This document shows, in pieces, positions 26,767 through 34,731 of a DNA stretch of 64,000 bases. The position numbers and the translations under genes were made by a program. The DNA comes from an uncultured Phocaeicola sp. GTDB taxonomy: Bacteria > Bacteroidota > Bacteroidia > Bacteroidales > Bacteroidaceae. The notes under the pieces were generated by a model, which was not told where the DNA came from, did not search any database, and saw nothing but the letters and a program-made list of their open reading frames with translations. Position 1 is the stretch's first letter. Every line of letters begins with the position of its first letter. The stretch covers positions 32,501-96,500 of the forward strand of contig CALUJS010000005.1 of assembly GCA_944321015.1 (NCBI GenBank), read 5' to 3'.

Positions 26767-29700
26767 TTACAGCGCGAGTTCCACATATTTGATGCGCTGG
26801 CGGCGCCACGTGTAGGCCACGTGGACCTTGCCGTCCTTGCCCTGAATCACCGCCGGATAGGAATATTGGCTCACGGGGCTGTCTTCGAGGGTGATGACGT
26901 GTTTCCAGTTCACGCCGTCGTCCGAGATGGCCACGCTGAGCGGCGTGCGTGCGCCTTTGGGCGTGCCGGGGATGGTCTCGAAGTTGTTGTAGACGAGGAC
27001 GTGGCGTCCGTCCTTCAGGGTCACGGCGTCGAGCCCGGAATTGTTGTTCTCCACGTCGAGCAGGGTTACCTTGCTCCACGTTTCACCGTTGTCGCTGCTC
27101 CAGCTGGCGGCCACTTTGGCGTTGCGCGTGCGGCAGACCACCTGCAGGCGTCCGTCCTTGTGGCGCAGGATGGCGGGCTGGATGCAGTAGATGGGCTTCG
27201 CGCCCCCGCCCTTGATGGCCTCGCCGGCCTCCATGTCGTCCTCGTTGGCGGCTCCCGCCTTGCGGAACTGGGTGGGGACGGAGAGTTCGGCCTCCACCGG
27301 TCCTGCCTTGCGCCAGGTGCGTCCCTGGTCGTCGGAGATTTCAAAGTGGATTTTCCATCCGCCCGACTCGGTGCTGCTGGGGCAGATGATGCGTCCGGCC
27401 ACGTATTCGGGCTTGTTCTTCGACGGTCCCAGGAATCCTTCGGGCATGGCTTCGGGCTTGCTCCACGTCTTGCCGCCGTCGGTCGAGCGGATGATGTAGG
27501 CTTTCCAGTCGGCCACGTTCTTGCCGACCTTGTAGAACAGGAGCAGGTCGCCGCCGGGCACCTGGAAGATGACCGGGTTCCAGCACGCCTTGCGTTCGGT
27601 GGCGCTGATGACGCCGTCGGCCACCTGCACGGGGGCTTCCCATTCGGTCGCGCCTTTCGGTTTGCGGCTCACCCAGATGCATACGTCGGGGTTGCGCTCG
27701 CGTGTGCCGCCGAAGTAGGTGGCCACGAGGTCACCCTTTGTGGTTTCGGCCAGGCTGACCGAGTGGGCCTGCGGGAAGGGGGCGGATTCGTAGAGGAACT
27801 GCGATTCGACGATGCCTTCCCGGTCTTTGCCCAATGACGGGTCGATGTCGACCGACAGGCGGTAGGCTCCCGGCTGCACGCGCCACACGGAGCGGTTGCC
27901 CTCGCCTCGGACGTAGGTCACGCCGTCCAGCTTCACGGCTTGCTCGTCGAGCGTGGGCAGATAGACCAGCGCCGTGGTGTTGCAGGGCACGGTGATGTCC
28001 CAGTCAAGATGCATGAGGTTCTTCTTCCAGTGGCTCGCCACCTTGCCGTAAGGCGTCATGTAGGATGCGTTCACGCTGCTCAGTTCCTCGATGGAGAAGT
28101 CGGGCGCCATGCGTATTTCCTTGTATCCCGGTTGGGCGGGTGCTATGCCGGCCAGGTCGGCATAATACCACAGCAGGAGGTCGCCCAGCTGCATCACGTG
28201 GTTGGCGCTGTTCATCTTCGGGCTGGCCTTGTCGCCGTTCCAGAGTTCCCAGATGGTGGTTGCTCCCTGCTCAATCATGTAGCCGAAGCTGGGATAGGTC
28301 TTCTGGTTGTTGATGACGTAGGCCACGTCGCCTCGTCCCATGCGGGTCAGTTCGCGCATAATCCACGAGCCGCCGATGAGGCCCCAGCTGACGTGCTCCT
28401 TGGTGGCATTGATTTTGGCGATGACGTTCTTCTCCACTTCGTGTTGGTATTCGGCGGGCACCATGTCGAAGGCCAGCGGCAGGACGTTGGCCGTCACGGT
28501 GTTGTTGCCATAGAAGATGCTGTCGGGGTAGAGCCAGTGGCCCGGTGCGGGCGATGTGCCCTTCTTGACCGTCAGATAGGTGTCGTTGAATGCTTTCTGC
28601 ACTCCGACGGCTTCTGCCTCGTAGGCCTTGGCCTCGCTTTCCCGGCCGAGCAGGCGGGCAAACTTCGCCATCAGGGAGAGCGTCTTGTAGTAGTAGGCCG
28701 TCACGATGAGTCCCTTGTCGGTCTGGCGTGCCGGGTCTTGGGCATGAATCAGCTCAAGCGATTCGGGCGGCATGCACCAGTCGCCGAACTTGAATTTCGT
28801 GATGAGGTTCTTGTCGTTCTTGTACTCCTTCTTCATGTAGGCCATCCATTTGACAAGCGTCGGATAGCTGTCTGCGATGGGTTGCGCGTCGCCATACTGC
28901 TCATACAGCATGTTGCAGATAATCGGCAGGGCCACGGGCCAGGTGATGTCGTCGGTGTAGTAGTTGTAGTATGCCGGCGACATGTCGGGCAGGCTTCCGT
29001 CCTCGCGCTGCGAGTCGCAGATGTCCTTCATCCATTTGGCATAGAGCGCATGGTTGCCGAAGAGGTAGCTCTCGCTCCAGGCCGTCATGGTGCGGTCGCC
29101 CAGCCACGGCTGGCGTTCGTTGCGCTGCGGGCAGTCGAGCGGCATGCCCTTGTAGTTGGAGGCGATGCCCCACCAGGCGTTACGGAAGATTTGGTTGAAC
29201 AGCGGGTTGGAGCACTCGAACGTGCCGGTGTTCTCCATCTCGTCATATATCAGCTCGGCCGTAAAGTCCGACAGTTGCGGGTCTTTGTAGCCTGTCACCT
29301 CGATGTAGCGGAAGCCGTGGGTGGTGAAGCGTGCCGACCATTCGCGGCCATTCTCTTGTCCGTTGCAAATGTAGACGTCGGTGCTGCGTGCGTCGCGGAA
29401 TCCGGCCACGTTCAATTGGCTGCCGTCGGCGGTGAGCAGCTCGGCGTAGCGCATACGGATGGTGTCGCCTGCCGCGCCGTTACGCACTTTCATGCGCACC
29501 CATCCGGCCATGTTCTGTCCGAAGTCCACGATGTAGCGGTCGCCGTGTTGCTTGATGGACACGGCTTTGACTTCGCCCATGATTTTCATGTTGGGCGACT
29601 GTGCGCCGTGGAGTGCTCCGTAGGGGAGAGACACGCGCTGCGCGGTGTGCCACTTGCTGTCGTCATAGCCTGCGGTTGTCCATGCGCCCAGTTCCTTGCG

Positions 29701-30609
29701 GGCGTCGTATTCCTCGCCGTCGTACTCGTTGTTGCTGCGTATGGGGCCTTCGGCGGTGAGCTTCCAGTCTTTCTCGTTCGTGCTGACCGTCTGCTTCGTG
29801 CCGTCGGCATACTCGATGATGAGATTCATGCGCACCTTGGGGTAGCCGAACTGGACAATCTTGTAGGGCTTGTAGTTCTGGCGCATGGTGTAGAAACGTC
29901 CGTTGCCCAGCACGATGCCGATGGCATTGTCTTGTGTCAGGAGTGAGGTGACGTCAAACGAGTTGTAGAGCACCGTGCGTCGATAGTCCGTGGGGGCGGG
30001 AGCCATCACCTGGTCGCCCACCAGCTGTCCGTTGATGAACAGCTCGTAAAGGCCCAGGCCGGAGATGTGCACCGTGGCGCGTTTGATGTCGGCTTTAGCC
30101 TGAAATTCTGTGCGCAGGTAGCGTGCGCTCAGGCGGCTGTGGGTCACCTCCTTGTCCCAGGGGAAAGGAGCGTCCCAGCCAATCCAGCGTCCGGACCAAT
30201 GGCTTTCGCCCAGAATGCCCATGCCCCACGATGCGGGTTGGCTCCATTCGCTTTCACCACGTGTGGTGTAGACCTTTACCTTCCAGAAGCAGCGTTGGTT
30301 GCTTTTCAGCTCTTTGCCTCCGTAGGGCACGTAGAGGGACTGGTCGGAGTTCACCCGGCCGGAGTCCCATAAGTCGCCTTCGCCTGCTGCCAGCTTCTCG
30401 GGCGAGCTGGCTACCAGGATGTGGTAGCCGCTCTGCATCACCGCCTGTTCGTCGGATTCGATTACCCAGCTCAGGCGCGGGCGTTCGCTTTCGATGCTCA
30501 GGGGTGTGGCCTGCCCGTCGGTAAGCAGGCGGGTGGTTTTCACGCCGGCCTGCAACCCGACAGACAGCAACAGGGCAGCCACGAGGGCTTTACATCTGTC
30601 TATTCTCAT
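26767..30609 (-). CDS. Bimodular secreted GH78 alpha-L-rhamnosidase fused to a sialidase-like (BNR) propeller
   Basis: The protein has 1280 residues. After a signal peptide, residues about 25-920 form a GH78 enzyme: N-terminal beta-sandwiches, an (alpha/alpha)6 barrel with LDCPQRNERQPWLGD (Asn replaces the usual Asp before the conserved Glu) and GATTIWELWNG. Residues about 930-1280 form a second domain with four Asp-box-like motifs (STDGGKTW, SDDQGRTW, SSDNGETW, SDDGVNW) and the start motif YFGGTRERNPD, typical of BNR/sialidase-type propellers. Both modules look intact. In an RG-II-type operon this fits removal of alpha-L-Rha and then a 2-keto-3-deoxy sugar such as Kdo; that pairing is inference. 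Last gene of the operon, followed by a terminator. Confidence 0.85.
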   Translation of the reverse strand: MRIDRCKALVAALLLSVGLQAGVKTTRLLTDGQATPLSIESERPRLSWVIESDEQAVMQSGYHILVASSPEKLAAGEGDLWDSGRVNSDQSLYVPYGGKELKSNQRCFWKVKVYTTRGESEWSQPASWGMGILGESHWSGRWIGWDAPFPWDKEVTHSRLSARYLRTEFQAKADIKRATVHISGLGLYELFINGQLVGDQVMAPAPTDYRRTVLYNSFDVTSLLTQDNAIGIVLGNGRFYTMRQNYKPYKIVQFGYPKVRMNLIIEYADGTKQTVSTNEKDWKLTAEGPIRSNNEYDGEEYDARKELGAWTTAGYDDSKWHTAQRVSLPYGALHGAQSPNMKIMGEVKAVSIKQHGDRYIVDFGQNMAGWVRMKVRNGAAGDTIRMRYAELLTADGSQLNVAGFRDARSTDVYICNGQENGREWSARFTTHGFRYIEVTGYKDPQLSDFTAELIYDEMENTGTFECSNPLFNQIFRNAWWGIASNYKGMPLDCPQRNERQPWLGDRTMTAWSESYLFGNHALYAKWMKDICDSQREDGSLPDMSPAYYNYYTDDITWPVALPIICNMLYEQYGDAQPIADSYPTLVKWMAYMKKEYKNDKNLITKFKFGDWCMPPESLELIHAQDPARQTDKGLIVTAYYYKTLSLMAKFARLLGRESEAKAYEAEAVGVQKAFNDTYLTVKKGTSPAPGHWLYPDSIFYGNNTVTANVLPLAFDMVPAEYQHEVEKNVIAKINATKEHVSWGLIGGSWIMRELTRMGRGDVAYVINNQKTYPSFGYMIEQGATTIWELWNGDKASPKMNSANHVMQLGDLLLWYYADLAGIAPAQPGYKEIRMAPDFSIEELSSVNASYMTPYGKVASHWKKNLMHLDWDITVPCNTTALVYLPTLDEQAVKLDGVTYVRGEGNRSVWRVQPGAYRLSVDIDPSLGKDREGIVESQFLYESAPFPQAHSVSLAETTKGDLVATYFGGTRERNPDVCIWVSRKPKGATEWEAPVQVADGVISATERKACWNPVIFQVPGGDLLLFYKVGKNVADWKAYIIRSTDGGKTWSKPEAMPEGFLGPSKNKPEYVAGRIICPSSTESGGWKIHFEISDDQGRTWRKAGPVEAELSVPTQFRKAGAANEDDMEAGEAIKGGGAKPIYCIQPAILRHKDGRLQVVCRTRNAKVAASWSSDNGETWSKVTLLDVENNNSGLDAVTLKDGRHVLVYNNFETIPGTPKGARTPLSVAISDDGVNWKHVITLEDSPVSQYSYPAVIQGKDGKVHVAYTWRRQRIKYVELAL

Positions 30610-30615
30610 AACACT

Positions 30616-32058
30616 TTAATACTTTGTCGGTAACTTGGTCCAGTCTTTCTGGATGTAATCCTTATCGGCATCGACTGCTATGAGCACGCGGTCGTTGCCT
30701 GCGCCGTAGGCACTGTCATAGTGGAAGTGCTGTACCTTGCTGTCGAACTCGCCGGCATACTCCAGCGAGCCGTCTACCGGGCTGTACCACCATACGTTCT
30801 TCTTGGCACCGCTGATTTTGCTCAGGTCGATGTCCATCGGCTGGTTCGTGTAGGTGTAGACGAGGAGGTAGTCATTGCCGCGTGTGGCGATGGCACGATC
30901 ATAGCGGAAGCCGTTCTCGCCGCTGATGATGCTTTGGTCGGGCACGCGCTCGAAGAACGGGAAGGAGAGCATCAGGTTCTTGAGGTGCTTCATCTGGTTG
31001 AAGCCGGGGTCTTTCATGGCGTCATACCAAGTCTTTTTGGCACCGTAGCCTCCGTTGTTGGCCACCTTCAGCATCTGCATGATGGAGTTGTGGCCGTAGG
31101 TGTGGCCGAACGAGCCGGCGAATACCGACCAGTAAGCGTAACGGCGCACGTCGGGAGCTTTCCACCATGGCTCGCTGGGGTCGTGCAGTCCTTGCGGAAT
31201 TTCCTCGTAGCTGGGTTCGCCGTCGATGACGGGTTTGGCAGGAGTCTTGGCCAAGGCTGCTTCCACATAGCGCCAGTTGTCTTCGGCCACGGCTGCCTCG
31301 GCGGTGTTGTCGCCGTCGCCGCGGGTCTGGTCATAGCGGCGGTGTCCGCTCTGGAACATGTTGAAGTCCAACCATTCGGCATCGTGGAACCAGTAGATGG
31401 AACTGGTGCGCCCGAAGGGGTGGAAGGTCATCAGGTGGTTCTTGTCGATGGACTTGATGGTGCGGGCCAGGGTGTTCCACACTTCCGGCTTGATGTCGCC
31501 GCGCACGTCGCCGCCGATAAACCAGATGATGTTGGGTGAGTCCTTGTAGCGTTCGGCAAGGAAGGTGCCGTAGGCCTTTGCCTCTTCCTCATTCATCAGG
31601 CCGGCCTTCACCAGGTTGCCCCAGATGCACACCATGCCGATGTAGATGCCGTTCTTCTCGGCCGTCTTGATGATGTAGTCCATGTGGTCCCAATAGCCGT
31701 AAACACCTTTCTTGTTGATGTTCTTGAAGTTGAAACCATCGGGGAAGGAGAACTGGCCGTAATCGTTGATGGCAGGCACGCCGTTGACGGTCTGCACCTG
31801 CACGACGTTGAATCCTGCTTCGCGGCAGTGGCTCAGGTAGTAGCTTGCTTCGTCGCGGTTGAGCTTTTCGGGCAACAGCCATCCGGTTTCACCCATCCAG
31901 AAGAAGGGCGTTCCGTTCTCATGTTGCAGATAGCGTCCATTGTCGGACACCTGGAGTTTTCCGTTTTCCCACGGCAAATAAATCTTCTGTTTGTCGTCGG
32001 CAAACAGGCTTCCTGCAATGAAGAGGAAGAGCATTGTCAAGAGAGAAATCTTTTTCAT
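30616..32058 (-). CDS. GH140-type apiosidase (DUF4038/collagen-binding-like)
   Basis: This 480-residue secreted protein has a signal peptide to about LFADD and a TIM barrel of the DUF4038 type, followed by a small C-terminal beta-sandwich (about 385-480). FFWMGETGWLLPEKL opens the barrel. Candidate catalytic residues are Asp184 (FIGGDVRGD) and Glu281 (VIDGEPSYEE). From memory, the characterised GH140 enzyme BT1012 uses Asp187 and Glu284, a constant offset of three. GH140 releases apiose-linked side chains of RG-II. It lies six bases upstream of the GH78-BNR gene in the same operon. Confidence 0.85.
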   Translation of the reverse strand: MKKISLLTMLFLFIAGSLFADDKQKIYLPWENGKLQVSDNGRYLQHENGTPFFWMGETGWLLPEKLNRDEASYYLSHCREAGFNVVQVQTVNGVPAINDYGQFSFPDGFNFKNINKKGVYGYWDHMDYIIKTAEKNGIYIGMVCIWGNLVKAGLMNEEEAKAYGTFLAERYKDSPNIIWFIGGDVRGDIKPEVWNTLARTIKSIDKNHLMTFHPFGRTSSIYWFHDAEWLDFNMFQSGHRRYDQTRGDGDNTAEAAVAEDNWRYVEAALAKTPAKPVIDGEPSYEEIPQGLHDPSEPWWKAPDVRRYAYWSVFAGSFGHTYGHNSIMQMLKVANNGGYGAKKTWYDAMKDPGFNQMKHLKNLMLSFPFFERVPDQSIISGENGFRYDRAIATRGNDYLLVYTYTNQPMDIDLSKISGAKKNVWWYSPVDGSLEYAGEFDSKVQHFHYDSAYGAGNDRVLIAVDADKDYIQKDWTKLPTKY

Positions 32059-32087
32059 TGTCTTATGTGTTTGGTTATTGGTTCATG

Positions 32088-34532
32088 TCATTTGCCTATC
32101 AGCACGTATTCCTGCCCCGGCTCGGTCTTCAGGTCGTACAGGTAGGTCTTTTTCAGTTCCACGGGGTTGAGCTTGGCTTCCTTGTTGACAAGGGGTGTAG
32201 CTACCTGGTCGATGACGAAATACGGGTTGTCGTTCTCGCCACGGGCTTTGGCCAGTCCCTTGCCCGACAAGCGGTTGAGCGAGCGCAGGCGGCAGTTGCC
32301 TCCCAAGCGCGACTTCACCACGAGGCGGCTCACCTTGCCGTCTTTCCAGGTGATGTCCAGTTCGAAGCCGCCACGGGCGACGAGACCTTTCACTTCGCCG
32401 TCCTTCCACACGGTGGGCAGGGCGGGCAGGAGGTAGATGAAGCCGTCGTAGCTCTGCATCAGCATTTCGGCTATGCCGGCCGTACAACCGAAGTTGCCGT
32501 CAATTTGGAAAGGCGGGTGGGCGTCGAAGAGGTTCGGGTAGGTGCCGCCTTTTTTCTTCTCGTTGCGCACCAAGGTGAGCTGGTCGGTGATGAGTTTGTA
32601 GGCGTGGTCGCCGTCGAGCAGGCGGGCCCAGAGGCAGACTTTCCATCCCATGCTCCAGCCTGTCGAGGGGTCGCCGCGATGGATGAGCGACGTGCGTGCC
32701 GCGTCGAACAGTTCCGGCGTGCGGTAAGGAGAAATCTGATTGCTGGGGAATAGGCCGTAGAGGTGCGACACGTGGCGGTGCTGGTCGTTCGGATTATCCC
32801 AGTCATTCATCCATTCCTGCAATTGTCCCCAGCGGCCCACTTGCATCGGCGCGAGTTCGCCAAGACGGGCTTTCAGGTGGGCGGCATATTCGCCATCTTC
32901 ACCCAGAATCTCTGCTGAACGGATGACGGCATGCCAGAGGTCGAACACCAGCTGGTTGTCCATCGTGCAGCCGGCGGCGGTAGAGGCTTTGTTCTGACTG
33001 CCGGCGTGGGTGTTCTCCGGAGAGTTGCTGGGGCACATCACCAGCCAGCCATGCACGGGGTCTTTCACCATCACGTTGTCGAAGAATTGTGCGGCGCTCT
33101 TCATGATGGGGTAGGATTGACGCAGGAACTCCGCGTCGCCGGTGTAGAGGTAGTGCTGCCACAGGTGCTGGCACAGCCATGCCCCGCCCGAAGCCCACAT
33201 GCCCGAAGGTGCGTTGTCGATGGCGCCGGTCACGCGCCAGATGTCGGTGTTGTGATGGAGCACCCATCCGTCGACTCCGTACATGATGCGGGCGCTTTCC
33301 TTGCCGGTCTCGCTCACTTCGCGGATGAGGCGGAAGAGCGGGTCGTTCAGTTCGGTCAGGTTGGTCACTTCCGCGGGCCAGTAGTTCATCTCCAGGTTGA
33401 TGTTGCAGGTGTATTTGCAGTCCCACGAGGGGAATAGCTTGTCGTTCCAGATGCCTTGCAGGTTGGCAGGCTGTCCGCCGGGCTGCGAGGAGCAGATGAG
33501 CAGGTAGCGGCCGAACTTGAAGTAGGTGGCCACGAGGAATGCATCGTTTGTCTCCTTGAAACGCTCCACGCGTATGTCGGTCGGCACGTCGGCATACCGG
33601 TCTTCGCCCAAGTCGAGGGTGGTACGGTTCTGGTATTGCTCGTAGAATTTCACATGGCGGTCTTTGGTATCGGCATAATCTTTGCCCACGGCTTTTTCCA
33701 GATAACCTTTGGCACGGCCGATGTAGTCGCCGGTGATGTCTTTGTAGTTGTTGAAATTCGTACCGATGGAGGTGTAGACGATGGCTTCATCGGCATTTTC
33801 CACGCTGAGCACTCCGTCGCGGTTGGTCACCGTGCCGCCTTTTGTTGTGACGGTGGTGCGTCCTTGAAATTGCACTTTGCCCTTCAGGCCTTCATGCAGT
33901 GACGAAACGCCTTCGAGCGTAATGTCGCGGCCTTCGGAGGTGATGATGACATCCTGATGGGGACTGGTCATGGTGGCGTTGAACGTTATTTTGCCCGGTT
34001 GGCTGGCCGTGATGCGGGTAATGAGCACCTGGTCGGGGAAAGAGGTGAACGTTTCGCGTTGGTAGCGCACGCCGTCCACGTCATAGCGCACCACGACGCG
34101 TGCCGAGTCCAGGCTCAGTTCGCGGTAATAGTTGGTGTAGCGCGTGTGTCCGGGAAAGTTCAGACGCAGGTCGCCGAATGTCTGGTAAGGCATGCCTTGG
34201 TTGGTCTTGGCTTTCACATGGGCCGTGCACAGGTCTTGCGCCTCTTTGTATTTGCCGGCGAACACGAGTTCACGGATTTTGGGAATCCATTCCTTGGCTT
34301 CGGGACTCGGGTTGTTGTTGGGGCGTCCGGCCCAGATGGTTTCCTCGTTGAGCTGCATCTGCTCAGCTCCGGGGTTGCCATAGACCATCGCTCCCAGACG
34401 GCCGTTGCCCAAAGGCAGGGCTTCGGTCCACACGTGTGCCGGCTGATCGTACCAGAGCTTGTGCTCCTGTGCTTCTGCCGGACAGAGTGACCATGCCAGG
34501 AGTCCTGCCAGTAAGAGTTTCTTCATCTTCAT
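32088..34532 (-). CDS. GH95 alpha-L-fucosidase or alpha-L-galactosidase
   Basis: This 814-residue secreted enzyme has a signal peptide to about PAEAQ, the N-terminal beta-sandwich opening ALPLGNGRLGAMVYG, an (alpha/alpha)6 barrel and a C-terminal sandwich. Family blocks NLQGIWN, NINLEMNYWPAE, HHNTDIWR, PSNSPENTH and DGNFG are all present. In GH95, a His versus Thr near HHNT is reported to separate L-fucose from L-galactose preference; His is present here, favouring fucose. RG-II contains L-Gal, 2-O-methyl-Fuc and 2-O-methyl-Xyl, so the target is open. The gap upstream holds a repeat array. Confidence 0.9.
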   Translation of the reverse strand: MKMKKLLLAGLLAWSLCPAEAQEHKLWYDQPAHVWTEALPLGNGRLGAMVYGNPGAEQMQLNEETIWAGRPNNNPSPEAKEWIPKIRELVFAGKYKEAQDLCTAHVKAKTNQGMPYQTFGDLRLNFPGHTRYTNYYRELSLDSARVVVRYDVDGVRYQRETFTSFPDQVLITRITASQPGKITFNATMTSPHQDVIITSEGRDITLEGVSSLHEGLKGKVQFQGRTTVTTKGGTVTNRDGVLSVENADEAIVYTSIGTNFNNYKDITGDYIGRAKGYLEKAVGKDYADTKDRHVKFYEQYQNRTTLDLGEDRYADVPTDIRVERFKETNDAFLVATYFKFGRYLLICSSQPGGQPANLQGIWNDKLFPSWDCKYTCNINLEMNYWPAEVTNLTELNDPLFRLIREVSETGKESARIMYGVDGWVLHHNTDIWRVTGAIDNAPSGMWASGGAWLCQHLWQHYLYTGDAEFLRQSYPIMKSAAQFFDNVMVKDPVHGWLVMCPSNSPENTHAGSQNKASTAAGCTMDNQLVFDLWHAVIRSAEILGEDGEYAAHLKARLGELAPMQVGRWGQLQEWMNDWDNPNDQHRHVSHLYGLFPSNQISPYRTPELFDAARTSLIHRGDPSTGWSMGWKVCLWARLLDGDHAYKLITDQLTLVRNEKKKGGTYPNLFDAHPPFQIDGNFGCTAGIAEMLMQSYDGFIYLLPALPTVWKDGEVKGLVARGGFELDITWKDGKVSRLVVKSRLGGNCRLRSLNRLSGKGLAKARGENDNPYFVIDQVATPLVNKEAKLNPVELKKTYLYDLKTEPGQEYVLIGK

Positions 34533-34616
34533 AGAATTTGTTTTTTAGGTTGGCTGATTGCAGGGGAAGGAAGCCGGCTCATTCGCCGGTTGCTCCCTTC
34601 TCCTGTGTGGTTTTAC

Positions 34617-34731
34617 GGCGCAATATGTCCGCTTGTCTCGCCGGATATGCCTGCTCGCGTCTCGGCATATGTTCGCTTGCGTCGCGACATATGGACGCTC
34701 ACGCCTCGGCATATGGCGCCTTGCGAGGCTG
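34617..34731. repeat. 22-bp dyad repeat array E (4 full units), inside an operon
   Basis: Units start at 34631, 34653, 34675 and 34697, with partial units on both sides. The last partial unit ends one base before the TTA stop of the esterase gene at 34732. It sits between two same-strand genes of the glycan operon and is probably transcribed. Confidence 0.9.
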
